A stretch of 64,000 bases of DNA, taken from NCBI GenBank assembly GCA_024663395.1, contig JANFAH010000033.1, positions 186,001 through 250,000 of the forward strand, written 5' to 3'. The notes below the pieces were generated by a model, which was given only the letters and a program-made list of their open reading frames with translations, was not told the DNA's origin and made no database searches. The position numbers and the translations under genes are program-made. Numbering within the stretch: the stretch's first letter is position 1; each line of letters begins with the position of its first letter. Shown one piece after another: positions 9,532-18,698 of this stretch. The DNA is from Pisolithus tinctorius (lineage: Eukaryota > Basidiomycota > Agaricomycetes > Boletales > Pisolithaceae).

Positions 9532-9915
9532 TGTGACGAGACCTAAACAACAGGGTTTGTTGTAGGCTCGCACCAAGGACCAACAGAAAGAAGAAGAGAG
9601 AAAGAGAAGGAGACGGTTTAGAAGCAGGCGAGTTTAGGACTCGAAGACCCAAATGAACTAGCTTAGAGCTAGTTGGGTGATTGAGCATCGGTACTTATAC
9701 TACAGTACATGAGGTAACGGTGAGGCATACATGAGGTCCATGACATCATAGTGATGTCATAATGATATCACAGTGGAGCGGAATGTACTAGAAGGGGAAA
9801 GCAAGGTAAAGGCGAGGCAAGGTCCAGACCAGGGTCCGGGCCGAGTCCGAGAGACAAGACAAGACGAAAAGATTAGATAAGACGAAAAGAAAAGAAAAGA
9901 GTACGTATCGTAACA
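9532..9915 (-). repeat. Element 2, 3' LTR (384 bp)
   Basis: Begins TGTGACG and ends CGTAACA. It matches 14979-15367 except for seven CpG-type transitions and one fewer AAAAG unit in a short tandem repeat near its end. The 11-nt self-priming block is at 9654-9664, with a minus-strand TATAAG box at plus 9694-9699. Confidence 0.93.
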
Positions 9916-9926
9916 CTATCCCCTCC

Positions 9927-12900
9927 TTAGAAATCGACTTCCAGGCGATTAAAGGTAGGGACGGTGTCAGTGAAGTTTTCTAAGGGTTTGAAGAGGGAGG
10001 AGAAGAGGGAGGAGTCCATGCCCCGGAGTTTTCGAGGGGCAGAAGGGTTGCGACGATGGAAGTCTCTGATAGCACCAGGGGCAGACTTCAAAGCGGACTC
10101 GGGTTCCCAAGTGCGATCTTCATCATGATACCCCTTCCAATGGACGAGGTACTCAAGCCTGTTCCTTTTTAGGCGAGAATCAGCGATGTAGTCCACCTCA
10201 AACTCTTCATCGCCCTCATGTCCCACCACCGGTCCTGGACGAGTAACGGTCTGGCCCTCCAAAGGTCCCTTGTACGGCTTAACCCGAGAGACATTAACGA
10301 CGGGATGGATTTTGAGGGTTTTCGGAAGTTTTAACTCTACCGCATTGGGTTTGAGTGAGACAACCTTATAAGGGCCAATCCACCGTTCTGTGAGCTTTCT
10401 GGAAGGGCGGCCAGAGAGAGAGATGCGGGAGGTCTCTAGCCAGACCATGTCACCAACCGAATAGGAAGGGGCATCAGAACGAGACACGTCTGCAGACACC
10501 TTCATCCGTTCCGCAGCTTTATCCAGAGCTTTCTTTGTGTCCTCCAGAACCTTAGCGAGGTCCACGGCGTGATCTGTAGCTGCCTCTGCTTTGGAAAGGA
10601 AGGGTTCCATGCCCATCCTGGGGGTGTAAGAACGAGTGACCGAGAAGGGGCTCTTGCCAGTAGACTCCTGTCATTTATTATTGTAGGAGAACTGAGTGAC
10701 CTTGAGCCAAGAAGGCCAAGAGTCTTGTCGGTCATTGACAAAAAGGCAGAGACACTGCTGCAGGTCTTGGTTAAGGCGTTCCGTTTGACCATCAGTCTGG
10801 GGGTGGAAGGCAGTGGAGAGCTTGGGTTTGACCCCAAGCATTCTGCAGAGCTCAGTGGTGAAAGCACTGGCAAACTGGGGTCCGCGGTCAGAGATGACGG
10901 AGGAAGGGAGGCCATGCTGGGTCCACACATGGTCACGGAAGAGTTCAGCTGTCTGTAACGAGGAAACCTCCTTTGTAGTGGGAGCAAAGACCACCTCTTT
11001 CGAAAACCTGTCCACCACCACCATGACGTTATCGAAACCCTGTGCCTCAGGTAACTCCATGAAATCGACCGAGATGTCGGTCCAGGGGCGTTCTGGAACA
11101 GGGTTTGGAAGGAGTTTTCCTGCAGGAGGGGTCCTAGAACTCTTAGCCATCTGGCAACGATGACATGCTGAGACGTAGTCTCTGACAGTGGCTGTCATTC
11201 CGGGCCAGACATAGTTACGGGAAACAAGTTCCAGGGTCTTCCTCCAACCAGGGTGTCCTGCGACCGGGATGTCATGATGTTTTTCGAGGCAGTGTATCCT
11301 GACAGTGGGTGGGACATAAACCTTTCCTTGACAGACATACAACCCCTCTGTGAGAACAGAACCCTCTGGTTGTGGCGTTACCGAGGAAGCGGACTTCAGG
11401 GCGATGACAAGGTCAGTGTCTTCTCCCACCATCAAGGTAACTGCCACCCTGGAGGGATCGAGTAATGTGACCCCTTGATTGTCCGACCCTTTTGGCTCGT
11501 GATCCTCTCTTCTGGAAAGGGCGTCAGCCTTAGCCATTGAAGATCCGGGCTTGTACACCAGCTTGTAGTTAAAGCGAGAGAGGTACTGAGCCCAGCGTGC
11601 TTGGCGACGGTCCAGGTTTTGCACCTTCATGAAATACTGGAGATTTGCATGATCTGTCCAGATTTCAAACTGATAAGGGGTGGCCTCGAGGTAGTGCCGC
11701 CACGTTTCCAGGGCACGGATTATAGCCAGCATCTCTTTATCAAAGACCTGGTAGTTTCGTTCGGGAGGGGACATGGAATGGGAATAAAAGGCGACGGGTC
11801 ACCAAAGGTCATCTTCACACTTCACGGAGAGGACAGCACCGGTGGCAAAGTCCGAGGCATCGGTTTCCAGACAGAACTCTCTATCCTGATCTGGGAACGC
11901 GAGAACAGGGGCAGTGGTGAAGGCGAGTTTCAAGGCGTCGAAGGCTTGTTGTTCTCGAGGTCCCCAGGTCCAGAGTTGATCCTTTCTCGTGAGGTCGTTA
12001 AGCGGGCGAGCAATCTGGGCGAAGTCCTTGATGAAGTGCCGGTAAAAGTTTGCCAAGCCCAAGAAGGCTCGTACCGAGCGAACCTTTGTAGGGACCGGCC
12101 ACTCGGTTATGGCCTTGACCTTACTCTCGTCCATGCTGACCCCTTCAGTTCCAACCACCATGCCTAGGAATTCTACCTGCTTCTGTTTAAAGAAGCATTT
12201 CTCTGGTTTGACAAAGAGGTCGTTTTCTTCCAACCTCCTCAGTACCTCCAGGACGATCCTGTCATGTTCTTTTTCATCTTCCGTTTTTGTGAAGATCATC
12301 AGGTCGTCGATGTAGACCACGAGGACATCTTCCATATCGCCAAAGATGTCGTTCATCATGTTCTGGAAGGTAGACGGTGAATTGCAAAGGCCAAAGTACA
12401 TGACCAGTGGCTCGTAAGCTCCCTTGTGAGTGACGAAGGCAGCCTTCCACTCATCTCCTTCCTTGACATGAACGTTGTTGTATCCCCATCAGAGGTCCAT
12501 CTTGGTGAAGAGCTTACAGCCCTTGAGCTTATCGACAAGCTGAGAAATGAGGGGGAGAGGGTAGGCATTCTTGACCGTATGTTCATTAAGATAGCAGTAG
12601 TCCTGTACCATTCGCTTCTTCCCATCTTTCTTTGGAACGAAGAACACGGGGGACGTCTGAGGGGACCTCGAGGGGTGGATGTATCCTTTTCGTAACTGAT
12701 CCTCGAGGAAATCCGATACCTCCTTTTGTTCCTCGACAGAGAGCGGAATGAGGCGACCACGTTTGGGAGTGAAGGTTTCTTTAAGATCGATGGCGTGATC
12801 CCAGGGCTTACGAAGTGGCATTCTTTCCGATTCCTCCTTTGAGAACACCTTCAGGTACTGATGATACTCCCTCGGAACGAGCTCTTCCGTGGTACCAGCT

Positions 12901-13628
12901 CGAACCCTGGTGGAGCGGAGCTTCGGATAAAGATACTCCATGTTCTGTGACTCCTGTTCCTCCGCTACTCTCTCTGCTCTCGTCCTTGGAGCCAGATCAC
13001 GACACTCGTGAGGACAACGGGACAACTTCACCTGCTTGGTTTCCCAACACACCTCCGGGTTATGTTTTCGTAGCCAGGTGTAGCTGAGTATAAGGGGGTG
13101 CGTGCCGAGCATGGTGACCTGAGCCCAGACAGACTCTCGATGGCCCTGATAGTTCATAACGAGAGAGGCGACGTGCGTGATGTTGCCTGCCATGTTAGGG
13201 GTTCCATCAACATTAAGGACGGCAACAGGGCGACCAAGCTTGATCAGGGGAACATCGTTTTCATCAGCCCATTTCTTGTCCAAGAAGGTGTCATTGGCCC
13301 CTGAATCCACCAACGCTTTTACACTCCACTTCCTTTCTCGTCCTTCCAACACTACTTCCAACTCCAACTCCGCTTTCGGATCTGCTGTTCTTATTTTCGG
13401 GGTTTCTTTTGTTCTCTGGATAGGCGTGTTTTTATTTTTATCGTAAGAGGAATTAAGCACCGGCAGTTTTACATCTGCGGCCGCGCCCACTGGGGTCGCC
13501 TCTTCAGATGGTACAGTAGTCTCCGAGTTAAATATATCCTGCTCGGTAGAGATATCGTCAACGCCTAAGACAGAAAACTTATTATAAACGTAGCCAGTGG
13601 AGACCCGATCCTCTACTGGCCAAACTCT
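9927..13628 (-). pseudogene. pol: Element 2 pol polyprotein, three in-frame TGA codons
   Basis: One continuous minus-strand frame of 1,234 codons, entered by -1 frameshifting from gag. In order: aspartic protease ([11 protein letters not shown], about 13300), RT with YIDD (about 12320), RNase H (ETDASDFATGAVLS), integrase zinc finger and DDE core, and a C-terminal chromodomain (about 10190-10050). Three TGA codons break it, at 12489-12491 in the RT palm, at 11799-11801 in RNase H and at 10671-10673 in the integrase. Each replaces an expected arginine CGA, so a single mutational process explains all three. No frameshift is needed beyond the programmed one. This copy cannot encode its own enzymes but might be mobilised in trans. 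Confidence 0.88.
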
Positions 13629-13634
13629 TTTCCC
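13593..13634 (-). promoter_or_regulatory. -1 ribosomal frameshift signal, element 2 gag-pol
   Basis: The minus-strand heptamer G-GGA-AAA (13628-13634) is in the gag frame four codons before the gag stop (13613-13615). A -1 slip enters the pol frame, which is open here. After a 7-nt spacer the inverted repeat GCCAGT (13615-13620) / ACTGGC (13593-13598) can form a stem, with a further AGA/TCT pairing past a small bulge. Confidence 0.7.
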
Positions 13635-14671
13635 TGGCTCTTCATCTCGTTGATCTGTTTGTTGTAGAAGAAGGCCTGCATTTCTTCAAACAACATTTGA
13701 CGGAGAGCAGTTTCCTGCGCTTCCTGTGTAACCTCCCGGATGCTGGGCCTAGCAGGGCCCTTTCCTTTAGCACGAGGGCAATCACGTTTGTAGTGATTCC
13801 CTTGGCAGTCGAAACATTTGATGTGGGAGGGGACAGGACGAGGAGGAAAGCGAGCAGCGCCAATTTCCATAGGCGCGCCACGGCCGGGTTGAGTACCGGT
13901 AGGAGTGAAGTGGGGAGAGTATGAGGGGCGATTATAAGAAGAGCGGGGAGCGGGTTCGTCGGGGTAGTGGTTATACAGGAGTTTGAAGCGGTCCCTGGCT
14001 AGGGCAGCTTCTTGGAAGGCGACGGTCATCTGAAGATAGTTACCCTGAGTGTATCCCCTCCTTAAGGCCTCTTTCACGATGGCGGGATGGACGGCATTTT
14101 CCAACAAGAAACCGGCAGTTTCATCAGTGACCCGTCCCTGGACTTTAAGGGACTCAAACTTCGCATAGAACTCCTCGTACTGAGAGTTCCCTTGGCGCAT
14201 CGTGTGCATTTGTGCTTTTGCCCACTCAACATCCGTTTGAGGGGCGAAGAACCTATCGATGTCCTCGATCATCTCGGCCGTATCAGGCCATACTCCAGTG
14301 ACAATGGCGAGGGAGAATTTGGCCTGAGCAAACCTTCCTGCTACAGGACCTGTCATGCGGGACCACACCGCAGTGCATTTATCTTGGGCGGTAGGCAGGG
14401 CGGTTCTGTTCTGTGCGACCCATACCTTCATCTTCACCCACCATTCCAAGAACTTGGCACAGTCACCAGCATACTGACCTGGGTCGGCCATCACTTCTAT
14501 CCTTCTTTGGATGACATCTGCGGGGAGGGCGTTCCACTGATTACGCTGGCCCTCGATGGCTGTGATTGTTCCTTGAGCGTCCCTTAGCTCGTTGCTTAGT
14601 CTGTAATTTTCATCTCGAAGAGCATCGAGGGTGTCATGGAGCTTGGTAAGTTGGTCCTGGATGCCTTCCAT
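13613..14671 (-). CDS. gag: Element 2 Gag
   Basis: A 352-aa open frame with an N-terminal coiled coil (heptad-like first 50 residues), a capsid-type helical middle and a C-terminal zinc knuckle C-F-D-C-x3-H-x4-C, one residue shorter than the canonical CX2CX4HX4C. It is intact, unlike the pol it feeds. It is unrelated in sequence to the Gag of element 1, so the two elements are different families despite sharing self-priming and frameshifting. Confidence 0.9.
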   Translation of the reverse strand: MEGIQDQLTKLHDTLDALRDENYRLSNELRDAQGTITAIEGQRNQWNALPADVIQRRIEVMADPGQYAGDCAKFLEWWVKMKVWVAQNRTALPTAQDKCTAVWSRMTGPVAGRFAQAKFSLAIVTGVWPDTAEMIEDIDRFFAPQTDVEWAKAQMHTMRQGNSQYEEFYAKFESLKVQGRVTDETAGFLLENAVHPAIVKEALRRGYTQGNYLQMTVAFQEAALARDRFKLLYNHYPDEPAPRSSYNRPSYSPHFTPTGTQPGRGAPMEIGAARFPPRPVPSHIKCFDCQGNHYKRDCPRAKGKGPARPSIREVTQEAQETALRQMLFEEMQAFFYNKQINEMKSQGKEFGQ

Positions 14672-14965
14672 AGCGATCTGGACGTCTTAGGGTGTGACGG
14701 GGCTGGAGGTTGTAGCAGGGCTGCTGGGGTTCAGCGGGAAGCGAACAAGGGAAGACGGACTCGATGGAAAAGGGGTAAGAGGGAGGCGGCGGAAGGGAGT
14801 AGAGGTTGTGGTCGAAGAGTGGAGTGAGCGAACGACGCTCGGGGATGTATGGGATGTAGAGGTTGGGGTCAGGTTCAGAGGCCGGGGGACTTGGCGAGTA
14901 CACCCACGAACCTTCACGAAGGAAGCGAGGAATGGTGACAGAGGGTGCGAGGGTACAACGATGAG

Positions 14966-14976
14966 AAGCTAGTTCA
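14966..14976 (-). promoter_or_regulatory. Element 2 self-primer binding site
   Basis: Two bases inside the 5' LTR the minus strand reads TGAACTAGCTT. It is exactly complementary to AAGCTAGTTCA in the LTR (plus 15101-15111), 35 nt downstream of a minus-strand TATAAG (plus 15141-15146). Length (11 nt) and 2-nt offset are the same as in element 1. Confidence 0.8.
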
Positions 14977-14978
14977 AG

Positions 14979-15367
14979 TGTGACGAGACCTAAACAACAG
15001 GGTTTGTTGTAGGCTCGCACCAAGGACCAACAGAAAGAAGAAGAGAGAAAGAGAAGGAGACGGTTTAGAAGCAGGTGAGTTTAGGACTCGAAGACCCAAA
15101 TGAACTAGCTTAGAGCTAGTTGGGTGATTGAGCATCGGTACTTATACTACAGTACATGAGGTAACAGTGAGGCGTACACGAGGTCCATGACATCATAGTG
15201 ATGTCATAATGATATCACAGTGGAGCGGAACGTACTAGAAGGGGAAAGCAAGGTAAAGGCGAGGCAAGGTCCAGACCGGGGTCCGGGCCGAGTCCGAGAG
15301 ACAAGACAAGACAAAAAGATTAGATAAGACGAAAAGAAAAGAAAAGAAAAGAGTACGTATCGTAACA
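14979..15367 (-). repeat. Element 2, 5' LTR (389 bp)
   Basis: Partner of 9532-9915; one extra 5-bp AAAAG unit accounts for the length difference. It carries the promoter, the transcript start region and the 11-nt primer block used to prime at 14966-14976. Confidence 0.93.
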
Positions 15368-15502
15368 GCACGGTCATGACACTTCTCCCTTGTTCGTCTC
15401 CTAGTAACACACACTTCCTCTATGTACCTCCGTCCTCGCTCCCTTCTGCCCGTATGACTAAGCGCTTCTCACACTTGACTAGCCCCTCTCCCCCTACTAC
15501 AG

Positions 15503-16174
15503 CGCATTCTTCACTTGGCTTGAACGTATTCACTTGCTTGATGTCGATGACGCATCGCATATCTGGCTACTCCATATACTTTTCCTCGACAATATCAATC
15601 ACAACTGTCAGGTGTTTCGAGAGGAGTGGAATTGCCACCCGATAGGTGGCCCCAGTGCTAACAACAAGAGTCCCAAGGTAAGATTTCAGTTTCATTAGTT
15701 TACTACTCTACTCATTCCGTGATATACAAGGATATGCGGTTGTTAGGTCAAATCAAGTTTGGCGTATACCAAGATCGTGAAGATCGTGAAGAGCTTGAGG
15801 GACTTGGCCTCGCTGATGATGAAGTAACGGATACGGCCGATGTGATCGCACGTCAACAGCAAGTACATATTAACCATGAAGCTGTGCATGTACCCTCGCT
15901 TCAAAATCCGTTTACGAGTGATGAAGACGAGCTAATCTTTTTCAGTGGTCTTCGTGAGGTAATTGCTCAGGACATCACACCAGAGAATTTCGGGTTGACG
16001 CCAGCGGAGTGGGGCTCGGACGGATATCCAACAATTGAAACTATTCACATTGGTCGACGTGCGGCTAAAGACATGGACATTTCATTGGTGGACTCAATTT
16101 GGTATTCCCAGGCACGTCTATGGTGCCAGGCTTTATCCATGTTGTCATATTACTTACTAAGTCTTAAACTTTGA
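15503..16174 (+). pseudogene. 3' fragment of an integrase-core-like (transposon-derived) gene
   Basis: Reads from an exon start after CTACTACAG (15503) through an intron at 15678-15730. The joined product contains 'WLLHILFLDNINHNCQ...WNCHPIGGP', then 'SPK-DMRLLGQIKFGVYQD' across the splice, then a C-terminal 'GLTPAEWGSDGYPTIETIHIGRR'. This pattern matches, from memory, the C-terminal half of a large agaricomycete family annotated with an integrase core domain. The upstream exons are missing because the retrotransposon nest ends 120 bp away. It is probably a relic of a DNA transposon or a domesticated integrase; function unknown. Confidence 0.6.
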
Positions 16175-16255
16175 TCTAGTATGTTGGCACCAATTATAAA
16201 TTGCACAGCGTTCTGTTTGCCTGTCTTTACGCCCCATTTGTTCTCGCCCATATCA

Positions 16256-17705
16256 ATGCCAGCCAAGGAGGGCCTCTGCTGGGGCGGTGATGGTACTTGC
16301 GACTGTGAAGCATTTTTCCCCCAAAAAGACAATGCTGCCCACTGCTTGGAATGTCTGCATGGGATAAGCAAGCATCGCAATGCTGATGGTACCCCAGCTG
16401 CCACCCAACCCCACCCTGTTGTATCCGGCTCGTCAAATGTGGCAAGAATATTCGAAGGCCTTGCTAACAAACGTCCCACCGGCTTGTCTCAGGTTGCTCA
16501 ATTGGATCCCCATCGTGAGGCGCTAGCAACGAAAGCCTCAAAGCTAGTCCCAAAGGGAACTTCTTCTACCGAGTGCAAGGCAAGTATTTCCAGTGGTATG
16601 TCTGGATCATTCAGATTAAGTATTCTATTTTAGGTGTCATCTCAGAGGCGCACAAGTAGTCAGAAATTTCATGTCGGTTCCGTCGCCATCGTAACTTGTG
16701 GATTGGATGTAAGTCTGTTTCTTCATTCCAATGTGCAGATTCTTACATCACAAATCGAAATCAAGGTTAATGGTCGGTTGCTGAAAGACCCCTTACCCCT
16801 ACCGCTTGCAGAGAGGAAGATATTCATCCAACAGCTCGAAGATCATGGATGTTACCTGCAGAAAACGATCGAAATTGACACATCGTGGTCCCATGACGAT
16901 GTCACCACTCATCTTCGTTCTTGGTTCCCCAAAGTCTTTGAACATTTCGATTTGCATCATGAACAGGCTAATACCGCTTCCCACACTCAACCTGACTGGC
17001 AACTTCTCGTTCCGAATAATGGGAAACTCGAGCTCTCCACAGCCGTCCGCCCAAACGGAATTGTTCTTGCTCATTTCAAGGGATGTCAGCAGGCAAGTAT
17101 AGCTGATAGTAACTTGTGGTTTGGTACGTCACTACGGCGCGATGGTTGCGATCACTCATATTTTTTGAACAGTTACCCGAAACCCGGTTCCACTTGCTGT
17201 TTTCAACAAGTGGAAAGTTGAGTCAGACATTGTGGGGATGGACATCGAGGCGATGAGTGACGAGGGAAGTGAAGTGATTGAACTCTCGAGCTCTGTTGCT
17301 GAGCTCAACATCAACGCCATGGCTGAGACAGGTAACAATTTCCAGCACTATCATCTTTACTAACAGCATTAATGGGTTTTCTTCGAGTAGGCAAGAGGTC
17401 TCGCCCGATCACCGTCTTATCCTCCCCCGAGGCGACGGATCGGCGATCCTTTCGCAAGAAACGCAAGGATCATAAGTCATGTGTTCCCAGCTCTGTGATG
17501 ACATGCTAACTGAGCAATATCTACAGTTAACGCAAACGCACTGCCCACCTGGCCCTGTCAACCTGCGGGGCCCATTTCTGGGCCGGTAATGGTGAAAGAG
17601 CTCCTGTCTGACAGCGATGACAACACCCCGCCCAACCCATGGTCCGCTCAATTCGATCAAACGATGTTGCTGAAGGATGATGATGTCTCCGATATTGATC
17701 TGTGA
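16256..17705 (+). CDS. Hypothetical protein with N-terminal Cys/His-rich module
   Basis: Five-exon model: 16256-16579, 16634-17123, 17173-17331, 17391-17480, 17527-17705, giving 413 aa in frame throughout. Intron 1 uses a GC donor (AAG|GCAAGT). The start (ATG 16256) gives a Cys/His-rich N-terminus (C-x6-C-x-C, then C-x2-C-x-H-x4-H within the first 45 residues) that could bind zinc. The middle contains 'IEIKVNGRLLKDPLPLP' and 'WLLVPNNGKLELS'-like segments that recur in uncharacterised agaricomycete proteins often found beside transposon-derived genes. A basic patch (RKKRKDHK) may be a nuclear signal and the C-terminus is acidic. I do not know its function. Confidence 0.6.
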
Positions 17706-18698
17706 ACTTGCTGACCATTTCCCCTCCCCTCCCCACTCACTATACATCTGTCCCTAACAGTAGACTGATGTTCGTAATAATGATTCATTCGATGTGATTT
17801 GTGGTTTCCAGCGATAATGTCTGCCCGAACGTGTTGAACAACTAACCATTGATATGAGGCCACCTTGTCATCAAAGACGAAGACATTCACATTCGTATTA
17901 CCCACCACTTGGTAAATTTACTAGCCAATACAATCACTGTTGTTTCTATATACCTCATGCAAAACTCAATCATTAATGTGCAGGGATTGATTGTTATGTT
18001 ATGTAGGCATATACGAATATACACATAGTATGGTTATGTATATATATATATGCGGAAAGCGACATGCGGTCGAGTGGTGTGGTTGCGGAGGGTAACGACA
18101 CGGCTGAGAGGGCGCGGTGGTGTGGTTGCGGAAGGTAACGACGCGGTCGAATGGGCGCGGTAGTGTGGCGGTGCGGCTGCAAAAGGTAATGACGCGGTTG
18201 AATGGGTGCGGTGGTGTGGTTGCGGAAGGTAACGACGCGGTTGAGAGGGCGCGGTAGTGCGGTTGCGCGACCGCGACAAGTAACGACGCGGTCGAATGGG
18301 CGCGGTGGTGTGGCGGTGCGGCCGCGAAAAATAAATGTGCACATTTTACGCCATAGTCACTCGATCTTTCCGGCTTTCGCCTGCAACCAATGCGCACCCA
18401 GGAACTGCGAGGGGTCTTGCAGTTACTGGGTGTACATTGTCTATGTGTGCTGTGGGCCAGGGTGTACTTTGTCTACATGTGTCGTGGGCCGAAACTAGCT
18501 AGTGTTGTGGGGTCGATCATTGAGTGCAGGTTTGCATATGTATGAGACACGCCAAACGCGGGCTATGTACAGCGTGTCCGCACTGCACAGCATGTCCCTA
18601 GGCGCTCAGCTGCTTGAAACCGTCCTCTTCCTCGTCGGATTGAAGATCATACAATCGAACCCACATATCGTCTATTCCACCTGAATCTTTCTTTCTGA
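17706..18698. other. Intergenic region with minisatellite
   Basis: Apart from the minisatellite at about 18060-18330, no convincing coding exon was seen between the stop of the upstream gene and the NLR start. Apparent open frames across the minisatellite are by-products of the repeat. Confidence 0.6.
18060..18330. repeat. Minisatellite, about five degenerate units of 43-52 bp
   Basis: The unit begins GGTAACGACGCGGTCGAATGG and continues with GTGTGG/GCGGTGCGG blocks. Units start near 18090, 18134, 18186, 18228 and 18279 and alternate between a short form (43-44 bp) and a long form (51-52 bp). Variation is mostly C/T and A/G at CpG, as in the transposons nearby. An AT microsatellite lies just left (about 18035-18050). 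Confidence 0.8.

Larger units (their letters stand above)
9532..15367 (-). mobile_element. Ty3/Gypsy element 2 (chromovirus), nested in element 1
   Basis: Complete element on the minus strand with LTRs at 9532-9915 and 14979-15367, polypurine tract next to 9915 (AAGGAGGGGATAG on the minus strand), self-primer site at 14966-14976, gag, and a pol frame broken by three TGA codons. It is flanked by ACACG (9527-9531) and GCACG (15368-15372). These are explained by a 5-bp target-site duplication in which one copy lost a CpG. It is younger than element 1, whose LTR it interrupts. Confidence 0.93.
1405..15381 (-). mobile_element. Ty3/Gypsy element 1 (chromovirus), interrupted by element 2
   Basis: Complete LTR retrotransposon on the minus strand: 5' LTR (right) - PBS - gag - pol - antisense gene - PPT - 3' LTR (left). 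The 5' LTR is split by element 2 (9532-15372 counting the second target-site copy). Removing that insert restores an LTR of exactly 713 bp, equal to the left LTR. Gag and pol are open throughout. The flanking 5 bp (1400-1404 and 15382-15386) do not form a target-site duplication, so the element was probably rearranged at one end. The domain order RT-RNase H-integrase-chromodomain places it among chromoviruses; the self-priming layout suggests the Tf1/sushi group. Confidence 0.9.

Noticed and set aside
16709..16738. Possible 30-nt intron (GTAAGT...CAG) in the Cys-rich gene
   Set aside because: Too short for fungal splicing, and reading through keeps the frame open, so it was kept as coding.
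18060..18330. Repeat array considered as CRISPR-like
   Set aside because: Eukaryotic context, no unique spacers and degenerate units: a minisatellite.
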